A DNA stretch of 64,000 nucleotides from Formicarius rufipectus (Eukaryota; Chordata; Aves; Passeriformes; Formicariidae), in assembly GCA_013399695.1 (NCBI GenBank), contig VXAU01004947.1, positions 310,001 to 374,000 on the forward strand. The letters run 5' to 3'. The notes beneath the pieces were generated by a model. The model did not search any database and had not been told where the DNA came from. It saw nothing but the letters and a program-made list of their open reading frames with translations. The position numbers and the translations under genes were made by a program. The stretch's first letter is position 1; each line of letters begins with the position of its first letter. Positions 25,688 through 39,261 of this stretch are shown here, one piece after another.

Positions 25688-27109
25688 ATGAAGTCAGTCC
25701 TAGATGGCCTCGCAGATACAACTTTCCGAACCATCACGACAGATCTCCTTTACATGGGCTCCAACGATATCCAGTACGAAGACATGAAAGGTGACATGGC
25801 ATCCAAGCTGGGGTACTACCCCCAGAAGTTCCCTCTCTCTTCCTTCAGGGGTGATCCTTTCCAAGAAAAAATGACTGCAGGAGAAGATCCTTTTGTGAGC
25901 ATGATTCCCTCAGATCAGGTCAACATCACAGAATTTTACAACAAGTCCTTGTCCACGTTTAAGGATAATGAGGAAAATATACAGTGTGGGGAGAACTTTA
26001 TGGATATGGAGTGCTTTATGATCTTGAACCCCAGCCAGCAGTTGGCCATCGCTGTGCTGTCGCTCACCCTGGGCACCTTCACGGTCCTAGAGAACCTCCT
26101 CGTCCTGTGTGTTATCCTCCACTCCAGAAGCCTGCGGTGTAGACCCTCCTACCATTTCATCGGCAGTCTGGCTGTGGCCGACCTCCTGGGCAGCGTCATT
26201 TTTGTCTACAGTTTTGTGGATTTCCATGTTTTCCACCGGAAGGATAGCCCCAATGTCTTCTTGTTCAAACTGGGTGGAGTTACAGCCTCCTTCACCGCCT
26301 CTGTAGGTAGCCTCTTCCTCACGGCAATAGACCGATACATATCTATACACAGGCCACTAGCTTACAAAAGGATTGTCACCCGACCAAAGGCTGTCGTAGC
26401 ATTTTGTGTGATGTGGACCATCGCTATTGTAATAGCTGTTCTTCCTCTGCTTGGCTGGAACTGCAAAAAGCTCAATTCTGTTTGTTCAGACATATTCCCT
26501 CTCATCGATGAGACGTACCTGATGTTCTGGATCGGGGTCACCAGCGTCCTCTTGTTGTTCATTGTCTATGCCTACATGTACATACTGTGGAAGGCTCACA
26601 GCCACGCTGTTCGCATGCTTCAGCGGGGCACGCAGAAAAGCATAATCATTCAGTCGACGGAGGATGGTAAGGTACAGATCACTAGGCCTGATCAAACTCG
26701 TATGGACATCAGGTTAGCCAAAACCTTGGTCCTTATCCTAGTCGTTTTAATCATATGCTGGGGCCCTCTCCTCGCCATCATGGTGTATGATGTCTTTGGG
26801 AAAATGAACAAGCTCATCAAGACTGTCTTTGCCTTCTGTAGCATGCTCTGTTTGCTGAATTCAACAGTGAATCCCATCATCTATGCTCTGAGGAGCAAGG
26901 ACTTGCGACATGCCTTCCGCAGCATGTTCCCCACCTGTGAAGGAACGGCACAGCCCCTTGATAACAGCATGGAGTCTGACTGCCAGCACAAACATGCCAA
27001 CAACGCGGGGAACGTGCACAGGGCTGCTGAGAGCTGCATTAAGAGCACAGTTAAGATTGCCAAAGTTACCATGTCTGTCTCCACAGACACAACTGCTGAA
27101 GCATTGTAA
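25688..27109 (+). CDS. CNR1: Cannabinoid receptor 1 (CB1), complete single-exon CDS
   Basis: Class A G-protein-coupled receptor for endocannabinoids (anandamide, 2-AG), usually Gi/o-coupled and presynaptic in neurons. The 473 residues compare with 472 in human. The long extracellular N-terminus has N-glycosylation sequons at N79 and N85. TM1 starts near residue 118. Family marks present are D165 in TM2, K194 in TM3 (the ligand-contact lysine), the DRY motif at 215-217, the ECL2 cysteine pair C259/C266 and CWGP at 357-360 in TM6. NPIIY lies at 395-399 in TM7, the helix-8 palmitoylation-type cysteine is C417, and the conserved tail ends in AEAL. The start is fixed by the conserved MKSVLDGLADTTFRT opening. 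No frameshift or stop interrupts it, and no intron is needed. A long 3' UTR follows, and SPACA1 lies tail to tail about 29 kb downstream. Confidence 0.98.
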   Translation: MKSVLDGLADTTFRTITTDLLYMGSNDIQYEDMKGDMASKLGYYPQKFPLSSFRGDPFQEKMTAGEDPFVSMIPSDQVNITEFYNKSLSTFKDNEENIQCGENFMDMECFMILNPSQQLAIAVLSLTLGTFTVLENLLVLCVILHSRSLRCRPSYHFIGSLAVADLLGSVIFVYSFVDFHVFHRKDSPNVFLFKLGGVTASFTASVGSLFLTAIDRYISIHRPLAYKRIVTRPKAVVAFCVMWTIAIVIAVLPLLGWNCKKLNSVCSDIFPLIDETYLMFWIGVTSVLLLFIVYAYMYILWKAHSHAVRMLQRGTQKSIIIQSTEDGKVQITRPDQTRMDIRLAKTLVLILVVLIICWGPLLAIMVYDVFGKMNKLIKTVFAFCSMLCLLNSTVNPIIYALRSKDLRHAFRSMFPTCEGTAQPLDNSMESDCQHKHANNAGNVHRAAESCIKSTVKIAKVTMSVSTDTTAEAL

Positions 27110-28298
27110 GGCAGAGACTTCTCAGCGTTGGGAGAAAAGGAGTTAGTTTAAAAAAAATAAATTAAAAAAATCAACAACAGAAAACCAAACCCATGGCTTA
27201 ATGTGTTTGTACCCTCCTGTAATATTTTTTGGTTTGTCATTGTAAACTGAGCAATGATTGTGTTAAGAGCATTACCATCAGCCAGATCTTCAGGTTTTAC
27301 AATTAGGTGTTCAAGCGAAATTTTCACAAGTTTTTTCTCAAAAGGTGTTTACTGAATAATAATGTTTCCTGAAAGAGCACAGAGAAAATACCAGGTTAGC
27401 AATGATTTCTTATGGAGGTGTGAAGAAAAATTGTGAAACCTAATGGAAAAATAATGCATTCTAAACCAGTATCATCAAATAAGAAAAAAAACCTTCTAAT
27501 CATGCTGTCCGTTTCAATGTGAAGTGTATTTCATGTCTGTAATAGGAGTTTCTGATTTTTTCCAAAAGCAACAGTACTGAGTTTTAGAGGTTTTGTAAAA
27601 TGTGTTGTGTCCTGTGAATCGTATGCTGTTTTATTATGTGTTATTGATACTTGTCTAATTAAACAAAGTGATAAGGTAGACGTCCGTGGAAATAATATGA
27701 GACGTGATATGTAAACCCTGTTGGAAACACTTACTGTATTCCTATGAAGAATTCCTATGAGATATTTTGGAAATTTTACACTTTTAGTGGTCTTCTGTGG
27801 ACTTAGAGGAGAGGCTTTGTGTTCTTCTACTAAAATTATTTCCCCACTACCTTTTACTTTCACATGCATATGAGAGTAACAGCAACAGAGGAATAGACAA
27901 GGAATGTGAGAGAGGAATGCACTGGTTTAGACTTTTAAATACCACTGCGTTTATGCAGAAGGATGTTTATGGTTGCACAGACTATTGCCCTGCTCTTGGG
28001 CGTTGCATGAATACAAACACTGAAAAGCAAATGTCTTGGATATTGGTTCCTTTGATGGGCAGCTGGTGTTAAGCCACGTGCTGGTGCTGGACCACTGAAG
28101 GCAGCATGTGTCAGACTCAATGTGCGATGTTATCATTGTGCAGTCGATGTATACTTGAAGTGTGTCACATTCCTGTATCCCAGGTTTAAGCAGATTCAGA
28201 GCCTGAGATGTCAAACTCCCGTCTTCACTAAAAGAGGAGGAAATATTGTCAGACTTAGACATTTTCTTATTGTGTGAGCGTGTATATAAATAAATATC

Positions 28299-28346
28299 TG
28301 TGTGTGTACGTGTGTTTGCGTGTGTGTGTGTGTGTGTGTGCGTGTA
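28299..28346 (+). repeat. (TG)n microsatellite in CNR1 3' UTR
   Basis: An imperfect TG dinucleotide array is interrupted by 'tacg' and 'ttgcg'. It is likely length-variable. Confidence 0.9.
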
Positions 28347-31030
28347 AGTATACTAATAAGTGTGAGTCATGGTAGCATAACTAAGATAGGACACTATGAC
28401 CAAATGTAACTGTATTTCTTGTTGCACGCTTTGCACACGAATTCTGTTTCTAAAATTGAGTTCTTCCAACTGAATACTGATGAAAGTACCGCATTAAGAA
28501 CATCTCAATCCACTCTGAGATGTATGTCCATGTGCTAGAGTTGCACTTGAGGATAAGGGGAAATGAGGCAGAGCATGGACTGAGCCTGCACTAAGCTTTG
28601 GCTCTCAATGGTGTTCCTGAAAACTGAGAAAGCCAGAAGTAAATGATAGTTTGTTTTAAGACTGTTAGTAGTCAAATCTGATAGCTTGAAATGAGAAACC
28701 ACTGACAAGGTTTGACACACTACCCGCTTCAAGGAAGAAACTATTGAAGGAAAATGGTGACTGTTCCGTGGTGGGATAGTTTCTGCAGCCTGGGACTGTC
28801 ACAAGGAACATACTACCACATAGTCTTTGAGGCATGGATATTTTGTAATTTAGTTCTGAGTCAGAAGGTCTAGGGTCCTCTTCTCTGCTGCCTTTCTTTT
28901 CTTGGACTGTTTCCTTACCCTTCTGGCTGAATTCTGCCAAAATAGCTGCAAATATGGCTTTGCCCTTTTAGCACCCTGACACTTGCCACAACAGGGGTGA
29001 CTTCCTCCATGGCACAGAGCAAGGGGAGCAAAATCCGTGCTGCCTTGCCACCTATGCTTGGTCTTACATAGGGAGAGAGAGGGTGTGGTGGCCAGGAGTC
29101 CCTGGCTGCCCTGACATTCCCAGGATGTTTCTGATGCCTCAGTGCAGCCCAACCCATTTCAACCAGGGACTCTGCTGAGGTGCAAGTGGCTCCAAGTTCA
29201 GGCTTAATGAGTGGTGACATGTTTTAAAGATTGGATCAGGAAAGTTGCTGAGCAACTCCACCCACCTCCCCTGCAGCTTGCCTGGGTGACACAACAGGGC
29301 ACCATGCTCTTGAGGGACCCACCACAGTCAGCCAGTGGATTGCAGAGGACTCCCATGGGAGGTACAAGCCCTCCTGAAAGATCTTTCTCATATCTAGGTC
29401 TAATCCATCCAAAAGCAGTCCTCTTGGAGGAGGCAGGGGAAAGTCCATTGGAAATGTAAAGGTATTTTAAGAGCCATTTTTGAAACTTTTCTTGTGAATT
29501 AAATGCAAACTTTGTGGACTTTCGTTGTGCATTCAAGTTCTAAATTTTACATGATAAATCATGGGACAATGGGGCTGTCTTGGCACTTAACTTGGTGCTT
29601 ACTGATATAATAAGAAATAGCATCCTGTGAAACTTTATCATCTATCATCAGTATCTTTATTTGCATAATGAGTTTTTTGAAAGCTCTGGGAACTGCATCG
29701 GTTCACTTAGAATCATTTGTTAAGAGTTGGCAACAATTTCCTTACATGTTGCACATTAAGTAGAAGCACTCTTTCATTAGAGGAATCTGCTGCCATTCCC
29801 AGATAAGCTGTACTTGAACTTCAGCTTTAGGTATTCCTAATTTGTAGTTGCCTACCTTCACTTAGTGATGGCACAGCCAAACGATACTGTGTTCCACAGC
29901 CACCCACACCATCATCAACCAACAAACCAACGCTAGTTGCAGTTACGTATATCAACTCCAAGTGTCACGTACCTACCGAGAAGACCATCTATGTCACATG
30001 CGTGCAGAGTTAGATTTTCAACAGTCTGATTGTATATTTGTATAATATAATCTCCTCGATGCTGTGCAATCACTATCCACATCTTCTTGCACTGGCCTTT
30101 TGATGAAAATTTTAGTGTGTCTATTGTGAGATAGACAGCGCATTTTACCTGCTGTTATTGGGCTGAATGTATGTAAATAAGTGGGGGGAAAAAAGTCATC
30201 TGTACAAGCAGTGGCCTAAAAAGTCTGTCATTGTAGACTAGGAAAATCGTTGAAGTTGCTGTGACATCTCAAATACTACCTTTGAATAAACTGTTTACAG
30301 GGTCTCTTTGGATGCTGTTTCATAGTGAAGGGAAAAATCTTACCTTGTGATAATGTGAGGTAAAGACATTGGATTACCTGAGTTTTTTATTTCCAGTGTT
30401 TCAAAGTGGAGAACATAACTCTTTATTGTCTGTAAATCTAACATTATTACTTCCTCTTAGAAGAATATTGTATCATTAGATGTTTGTTTGAGCTGGTAAC
30501 ATCCTTGCAACTGTTGCAATATTTTTCATTAGCAACCTGTATAATAGTTTGTACACAAGTACTGTTCAGATTGTCATGAAAAGTAGCTTTGACCATTTAC
30601 CTACCAGTAGCAGAATAGTATTTCTGTAAGATTTCCAGTGTATTCCTACCATATCATATTTTATTTCTACAATGTAATTAAACTGTTATTTATTCAAGGA
30701 GAAAAAGTATTCCTCTGCTTTTTTGTTTCCCAAATTTTGATGTAACTGAGGAAGCCATGTGATGATGCTGCCTCATCCCACAATCTGCTGCTCTACGTTT
30801 TGTTTATAAGTTTGTCTGTCAGATTCTGAAACAACTGCTTAAACTACTTGACAGCAGGTTGTCAAGCTTTGAGGGTTTTAATTGTACATTGATAGGTTTG
30901 AAGGAGGAGGTAGATTATATATTTGTGTATTCAGTACTATGGAAACAAGAGAGAAATGACATAGTTAAAACTGTATCTCCTGTTTCATTATGTAGGCAAT
31001 TTCCCCTTTCCTCTGTATTAGCCAAAACGC

Positions 31031-31036
31031 AATAAA
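31031..31036 (+). terminator. CNR1: Candidate CNR1 polyadenylation signal
   Basis: A canonical AATAAA is followed by T-rich 'tttcttttgccctcc'. It lies about 3.9 kb after the CNR1 stop codon, the distance expected from the family's long 3' UTR. Rival AATAAA hexamers lie at 30,285 and 31,136. Confidence 0.45.
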
Positions 31037-31563
31037 TTTCTTTTGCCCTCCTTAAATACCTATGTTTGCACAGAGATGTCCCATTAAGACAAACCCATAT
31101 ACTTCGGAAAACAACACAGAAGAGCGGAAGAAAGTAATAAAAACTAAGATAGTGCTACCAACAGCAACAACAACCTAAATTAATTATTGGGGTTTTTGAA
31201 TGTAATCAAAGGCTTGAGACAAACAAAGGAGTTAGTCTGGTTTTGGCCAGTGCCAGTGTGGGCAGAGTTATGGGTGTAGGGAGTGGAAGATGAAGTGGTC
31301 CAGCAGGGATGCATGGAAGCTGTGGAAGGAGAGCAAGCTCAGCCTTGCCGCTGCCTATGGCTCACACTGAAGTACTGTCACTGCTGCTCATCCACAAATG
31401 AAAGGAAGGGTTGAAAAAGCCCACTAAATGCTGTACAAAGGTCCCTGCCTATTTCAGAGGAGCAGTTTTCCATATGACATAGTCTCAGATTGCTGTTCCT
31501 TGGGCAATTTTCCTTCCTCACGTCTGTGGATTGAAAACATCCCTAGGGGATGAAGTGAGCATG

Positions 31564-31660
31564 TCATAGAATTATAGAATGATTTAGGTTGGAAAAGACC
31601 TTTAGGATCATCACGTTCTAACATGAACCTCACACTGCCAAGGTTTTGGATCATGGTTGT
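31564..31660 (-). mobile_element. CR1 LINE 3'-end fragment
   Basis: The + strand shows the reverse complement of a CR1 terminus: 'tcatagaattatagaatg' (the terminal octamer repeats) followed by 'tttaggttggaaaagacc'. Only about 100 bases are retained, as in short 5'-truncated insertions. Confidence 0.85.
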
Positions 31661-34600
31661 GTCACAATATTTTTATTTTTAAAAATTAGGTCACTGGTGA
31701 ATTGAGAAAGGCTTGGCAAAGCAAATGCAACTAGAAATAAAAGATTAGCTCTAAATCTTTAATTGCATAGAACATTTAAGAAGTCTGAATATTTCTGCTG
31801 AAAGCTGTCAAGTTCAAAGCAGCCAAGAGACAATTTCCACTGTATTTCCACACTCGCTGGAATAAAAAAGGGTTATAGCCGCAAAGTGGCAGCTCCTCTT
31901 GGTGGTGACACTTGACTGCATTTATAAGTCTATTCTAAACAACACAAGAGAAAATGACAACTTTCCAAGTAACTGCTTTCCGACACTGTACCAGCTCAGG
32001 AAGCTTTTGGGCAAGTACACTGTTGTCATTTCAGTCTTTCATATTAACATCCATTATTGTTTCCACTCTTCTGAAAACTGTTTAAAGAAGTTGCAATTCC
32101 AGCATGCACACACATCATCAATACAACATCTTCATTTTCTTGGTGTCTTTTTTTTTTTTTAATGTTTTGTCTTCAGTGAAAGTCCAGCTTTGGCTTAATT
32201 GAAAAATCATCACATCAGGGAACAGTTTGTGATAAAAGAGAAAAAAGTAATTTTGCCTGTGTTTAAGGAAGCATATTGTGGAGACTTTTATTTGACACTT
32301 TAGAATACGTGTCTTCCTCCATTATGTTTTTGTCCATTGGTCTTTTTAGTTAATCGATAGAAAGACTTTTCTTTAAATAGCAGCACAGTGTATGAAGCTC
32401 ATGATTGCCTTTAACAGGGACTCCTTAATATGAACAGCTATCTAATAAAGATCTTTGAAATTCACTTAGGAGAAAAAGTGACAATGAGTCCAAGGTAATC
32501 TTAATGAGGAGGTATGACATGCCCTGGTATTGCTTTCCAATAAATCATCTTTTGTATTTAGAGCAGCACTCAGTTTAATATTAAAGCATTTTAAGTTATG
32601 AATCCTGTCTCAATAAAGTCCCTCAGAATTTTTTATTGACTTCAGCAGAAATTATGTCTTACCCCAGGTTTTTGAACGACAAACTTGCATTTGGAAAGTG
32701 CAATTTTATATTCCAATGTATTTCCATTTTCACTGACATTAAAAGAAAAGATGGGACAGAATAAATAACAGCCTCTATATTCGTTGGGAGTTTTTACCTC
32801 CAAGAAAATATATTTTGAATTTTGGTGAGCCAATGCAGAATCATGAAGTCTGGCAGGAGGGTGGTTGACTTATCATGGGAGTGAAACTATTTATTTATCC
32901 ATGTGTGTGCAGATGAGGCAGAGAACATCATGAGCAGAACTGCTCTCAGCATTGCTGACAGACTCCCTTTCTGACCGTTTGCACTGGTGCTGTTTTGACA
33001 CTGCTTTCTTTCCTTATCACATATGCATATATGTCTGTGCATGGTGAAAAGAGGCCACACACATTCAAAATCTTTTCCCCAAACAAAGAATTATTTTTAT
33101 CTATATTATTTTTGTGTTTAATAGTAATTGCTATTGTAGTTATTAGTATTATGTGAAACAATGTCACAGCCACTGATTTCATGAAAGGGAAACCTCTTCT
33201 GCCATTTTGAATCGTATCTGTATGGATCAAGCCCTAACACTGTTATCTGAACCACTTCTTTTTCCCTGTGGATCTCACTGAAAGTCCTTCCAGGGCTCAG
33301 CACAACAGGGATACCCCCCTTTCCATCAAGTTAAAGAGAGGGAGAAGGGAAGGCAGCTGGAAACTCCCTGGTTCTTTTTTGTGCCAGGCTGTTCCTGGAG
33401 CTGCTGTGCACGTAATGCTGTGAGGGTCTCTGGGGACTGCCCCACTGTGCCTGTGTCCTCTCAGAAAGTGATTGCTGTAACGTGACTGAGGGCAGAAATT
33501 ACATCAAGAGGAGTGAAGAATAATTTCTGGTTGGAACTTTGAAAAGAAAGGATTCAAGACATAGTAGGGTAATGATACAGAGGTGAGAACCTGCTATGCG
33601 TCATTTCTCATTTACAGAACACAGATTAGGGGTATCATTTTAATAGAGGAATGTGGGGAGTTATACAAGCTATGGATCCATCCAGTAAACACTCCTCCCA
33701 AACCTTCTGAAGGGTAATAATAAATCCTGTAAGGCCTTTCATCAGCTGCCTGGGAAAAAAAAAAAAGTCTCTGCAGTACTTAACTTGCAATATAATTCAA
33801 AGTAGTTTTAAAATTATACACCTACCTGCTACCAGTGCAGACTGAGTAGGCAAAACTAATAATAAGCATGCTCAGTAAATCCGAGGTTTAAGATTTTAAC
33901 TAGAAGTTAAGGTCTAAATTGAGTAATAGTATCAGTCATGAGAATTAGAGTTATCTGCCTCCTCATCATTTCCTATTTATTTGAGAGGTTTTATTTATTC
34001 TTAATATAGCCCTTGCAAACCTTGGTAGGTTTGGCAGAGGGAGGGACTGTCTCCCCACGTGTGGCCACTGGTGTTGCTGAGCTGCCTGCAGCAGCAAGGT
34101 CAGGGCACCCAAGGACTGCAAAACACTAATCCTGACAAGGAGGCAAAGAGAGAACATTTGCTACTTCATAGCAAGCCTAGGAGGAGATTAGTAAAGAGCA
34201 AAGCCTTCCAGGATGCAGCTCCTTACAGCTTGGGAGGTGCTGGGTGAACATTGACACAGAGGCAGCAAAGCTTTGCATCCAAACTCCTCCTTTACTCCCT
34301 CCTTGGCAGTTGTTGCTGGGCTCCTTGGCAGGGGCATGGTCAAAATTGTTGTACCCAAGGGTTAGTTCCCATGATGAGGTATTTGCAAAGGGTTCAGGAT
34401 GCTTCCTGCCTTTGCTGAATGTTCTTTAAGAAAAGCTTTCACTGAGGATCCTGAAGCTGACCAAATGTGGCTGTGTGCATATAATCGAAAAGCAGATGCA
34501 ACTACTCTTCTTATAGATAGATTGCAGGAAGAGTAGCTTAACAGCAAAATACTCAAAAAGGACCACATAATCCACCAATAAATGAGGCATTTAGCCCAAG

Positions 34601-37600
34601 TAGTTTTCTCTACCAGTGATATCTACAGGAAAATAATTTAACTCATTTTCCCCTGGGAAAGCCGAGGATCTAGTTTAGCTTAATTAAAAGGCTGAGTTGC
34701 CTCAATGGCAAGGCAGACAGTGGTTGCATCTGGTGTGGGGAAGGACCACTCTTATAGTGACCAACATCTGACCTCCTAAATAATCTGAGAACTGTTGGGT
34801 TCTCTCATCTAAGATATTCAGCCCTGGTTTGAAATAAGTGTCCATAATTTCATTTCTTTTTAAGCCCATTCAAAATATCACTGGGTCCTGCAGATGCTTT
34901 ATTATTGCAGAAATGATGAAGGTACAGGCTATCATAAGAAAGAACAGGGGAGTGTTTGAACTCAGTGCTGCTCTATTCTTACACTTTAGCTCTTTGCTCT
35001 TTCTTGCTGATTACACAAGGTTTTTAAGTAGTTGTTTGGGATCTAACCTTGGCTGCTGTGTCAACTGGCCCCTGCCGAGGCTTAAATCCTTCTGCTGACC
35101 ATGAAAGTGTAGACTGAAATTTCAGAAAGGAACATGTCACTTGCCTTCTAGAGAGCAGTGTGGAGGTGGGAGTGAACAGGAAAGTGTTTTTTGTAGGAAA
35201 GTAAACAATGGCAAAGCGTGAGACATGGGTTGATGTACATTTTCTGTGGTCCAATGCTCTCTGGCACTTTGTTCCTTCTCTCTATGCTGTCTTCTCCATT
35301 AGTGTCAACACAAGTGCTTGCATGCCTGCCTGGTGAGTCAGATCCAGATGAACTGATCCAGCTAAAAAAAAAAAAAAAAATAGAAAGTAATTTTTTCCCC
35401 CTTTTTTATGTTCTGGACATGTTATGCCTGCCAAATCATTTCCAGACTGCATGACCTGGGTTTCAGAGCTGGGAACTAGTGCAGAATTTGTCACACAGGT
35501 AACTCAACAGTTCCATCAAACCAGGTTCCTGCTGTGCTACGTGTGTAATGGGACTTTCAGGGTCTTGTTCATTATCAGAACAATCTAAAAGTATTCTGCA
35601 CTCCAGGAGCTCTGAGGGAAACTTGAGTTTCAGAGCCCTTTGAAGCACCAAAACTGTAGGGACTGCATCTGTGTCCTTCAAAGTTCCCACTAGAGGAATG
35701 GGCAGAACATGCAAGTCATCCCTCCCTCTACCAGCCACATGCCAGACTTGACCCAGGCACACCTTGCTGTGGCATGCCAAGCTGAATGCCTCTCCAGCCA
35801 GTACACAATGTCCCGAGGCAGGCAGGGGCCACTTGGTGCGGCAGCCCCCATGTTACAGTGTGAGTACCCCTTGGCACTGGTGCTCATCACTTCTGCAGCA
35901 AACTCCTCTCACTGCCTCCTTCACGTGACCCCTCTCTGTACTGTTCTGTCTGTTTCTGTGCTACTACTACTGGGAGTCAAAGTAGTCAATTATTGGGAAT
36001 TCAAGCTGTTAGTTTCTCGTCACTGCAGAGAGATGTGGAGATGTTTTGAAGGAGCTGCTGAGCATTTGGTGGGCAGTTGTGGAAGCAGACCACATCTCAG
36101 GTGTGTCTGCAGCACTCAGGCATAATAACCACTACTACATTTCCAGCAGCATGAGCACTTTGTGCCTTTTTGCTTCTCAGATTTAACAGAATCCCTATCA
36201 CTGACAACACAGGCACTAGGGAAATGTTTGCTGTTAGAAAAAAACAGGTCAAATTGTGATTATACAGGCCTGTGTTGTTAAAATAAGAAAGTGCCTAGTT
36301 CTGTAACAAAAAAGTCGATCTTCTCTAGAGGCTGGGTTGGTAAATAAATCAGGAGGAGAAGCTGCTGTAAATTAGAAGACCTCTACTACATTCACAAGCA
36401 GAGGAATAGAGGCCAATCACGCATCACTCAGTCACACTGCTGAGTTGTGGATGTGTTTGCTCCTGAAAAGTAATTGCAACTGTATTCTTTCAGAGGAGGA
36501 CAAAGTACCCCATATTTTCCCTGGGGTGCAAAGACTCGCATGGGAAGCTGGTAGTCATCATCATCCCTGGCAGTCCAGACTGTACAACTCCTCTCATTAC
36601 CATATGTGTGTACCTTGTGTACCCTTGAGCCATCTTAACCTAAACTGGGAGCCAAATGAGTCAGACATGGGTAGTAATGTGTATGCTCTCTGGCCAAAGA
36701 GGATTAGTCTCATAATACTGTCCTTTGCAAGTCAATGAGTTAATGGTGTGTTTTTACATATATTGCAGTTACACCTGACAAGTCATGATAATAGAGATAA
36801 TAGAGGCTTGAGATATTAGCAACAGCATTAAAAAAAAATTAAAAAAAAAAATAACCAGCGTATATCAAACCGTTCCTATAAGGGGAAAAAACCCAGCATT
36901 GTGTATGTCAAAGACCATATTATTAAAACAGTATTTAGTCTGCAGATAAAAGGCCACACAAGCCTTTACTTCTCACTGCTAACCCAAGTCTCCTCAAAAG
37001 ACTTGACTGGGATTTAAAGGGTAAGTATTGTGGAACAGTCTGCGGAGGAGAGAGCAGAACTGTAATACTGCCTTTGCAGGACATTATTCTTCCATTTGTA
37101 TAGAGACAATTGTTCCAGCTAACCTGCCTGTCCTGTACCCTAGGCAACCTGATGAATTAAAACTAACTGGCTAATCCATCAAACAAATGGTTTGTCCTGG
37201 CTCCATCAGAAGTAAATAAATAGCTATCCCCCCTCCCTGAAAAACAAAATGTTTCAACATTAAAGAAAGCTTTTTTCCTGCCTCATCTTTCCCTCTCCAC
37301 ATGCCCAAAGGGAGGACCTTAAAGCATGGCCCCAAGATATGCAGAAGAGCAAGATCCAAAGGCCATCACTTAGCACAGATATTTCTAATACATCCGTGAG
37401 CTCAGGAATCCAAGGGAGACTTGGTCATGACAGCAGAATCTCAACCCCTCTGGTATGACTATATGATTAAAAACAAACCTTGAGGCTGCTGGCTTGTCAG
37501 CCAGAGGCAGGTCTTGCAGAGCACTCAGCATGGCCTCTTCCTTCTCCACTGTCTTCAGCAGCCTACAAACACAACCTTTTCCAGTGCCTAACACAGTGCC

Positions 37601-39206
37601 TAACCTCGTTTTGAGAGTCTGAATGTACTTGCTGCCTTTGACTTCCTGGGTGGAGGCTGCTAACAAAGAGCAGAGTCAGAGCACTTTCTCAGTGCTCGCT
37701 GGCACAGGTGGAAGGAAGCTGCCTAGCACCAGTCACCATCTCTGCATGCATGCTAGATGATGATGCCATGAAACACTGCATAGCAGGGACAGGCATAGAA
37801 CTGGGTCTGTGCATCCCTGCATATGCAACTCTGCCTGATGCTTTCCTTGTACTGTGCTGCCATAAGCAGTTCTAAATCCCACCATATGCCAGGCACCCTA
37901 AGTCTCATTAATTCAGTATCATTTGGCAGCATCTAATTTCTAAAGGCACTTAAAATCTTTAGCAACTACCATTAGTACCTCCATTATGGTGCATAAAGGT
38001 TTGCACCTAAATAGGAGCTCTGAGGAGGCACCCTGCTCCTGAGCTGAATAGGTGGACGAGGGTTGGCTGCCTCAGTCATCTACCCCTTGTCTTAGGCTAC
38101 AGGCAGGTCTAACCTCTTGTCGCAGCTGTGCTGTGTTTGGCAGCAGGAACGATGATGGGTATCATTAGCTGGCCAGGATTTAATTGAACACAGATGGAAC
38201 TGAGGCAGCCTGAGCCTGATGCAAAGTGCTTCTAGTCCTTGCTTCTCCTTGGGGTCCACAAGCTCCAAAACCAATGGCACTTCCCAGTTTGGTCATTAAA
38301 CTTCCTTAAAGCTATTTGCTGTTTGTTTTTCGAAGCAAAGCTTTCATTATCTAGAAGAAACATTCAGAGACACTCAAGACTACTTACTGCTAATAAACAT
38401 AAACATTAGTCCTAGGCAGACTAGGTACATCAGTGTACTTTTTCAGTAACTGCTTCTACCTTGCCCAGGTACCAGCTGGGAATGGGCCACTCCAATACTT
38501 CTTCTCTGGAAGTACAAGAGAACTTACCAGTTCTGGGGAGAGAAAAATGCAACACAAAAAACCCAAGAGGTTCTCCATGATGGATGCCTGATGGACCATG
38601 CCCAGGAAGCCATCCACCACACCACAGTCCATCACCCTCCACTTTGTACCCCATTAGAGGAGGCTTGCTTGCAGCAGAAAGGGCGAGTCCCTTGGTGCAT
38701 ACCTGGTCCATGGAGACACACACAGATAGCTGCCAGCTCAGCCAAGGAAAGACACAGCAGCATGGCCCTTCTTGCCAATCTCAAGATGAGCTGAGAGGGC
38801 AGGAGGAAGGAATATGCATCTGGGTAAAGATTGTGTTACTATCCTGTGCCTCCTTGTCCTGGGAAGAACAAGGCTTGGTTTTCAGGCTGGGCTAGCCCAA
38901 CTGAGAAAGCTCATCATGCCCCATCTCTGGACCCAGGTTTATGTTTATGTATGACTATGTCTTGATGGCCCCCAGACTATATTCTAAATGGCCTGAAGAG
39001 AAGACAGGAGCGTTTCCTGCTGCAGATTGTGACCAGACACATGAATGTTATTTCTTGTGAGGGAAAATTGAAGAAGGTTCCAAAAAAGCCATAGAACTTA
39101 TTTAATGGTTGGAGAATCCATTTTTTCTATAGAGATCTAGCTTGTAACATTTGAGTTTTTATCAAAGAGAAGATCGAAAGATGACTGTCCTAGAGTATGT
39201 GAAGTA

Positions 39207-39235
39207 TTTAGTAGCTGGAAATACCAGCTACTAAA
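39207..39235. repeat. Perfect 12-bp inverted repeat, 5-nt loop
   Basis: The arm TTTAGTAGCTGG (39,207-39,218) is followed by AAATA and then CCAGCTACTAAA (39,224-39,235), an exact reverse complement. It could form a stable hairpin. There is no T-tract after it, and it lies just upstream of an old CR1 copy. Confidence 0.85.
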
Positions 39236-39261
39236 AGGCTCTTTAACCATCAGAAAAACAC

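Larger units (their letters stand above)
27110..31055 (+). other. CNR1: Probable CNR1 3' UTR
   Basis: After the stop codon the sequence is A+T-rich and coding-free for about 3.9 kb. Mammalian CNR1 also has a 3' UTR of several kilobases. AATAAA hexamers at 30,285-30,290, 31,031-31,036 and 31,136-31,141 are candidate polyadenylation signals; I placed the end just after the second. A TG microsatellite lies inside at 28,299-28,346. The true end, and any shorter isoforms, need transcript data. Confidence 0.5.
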
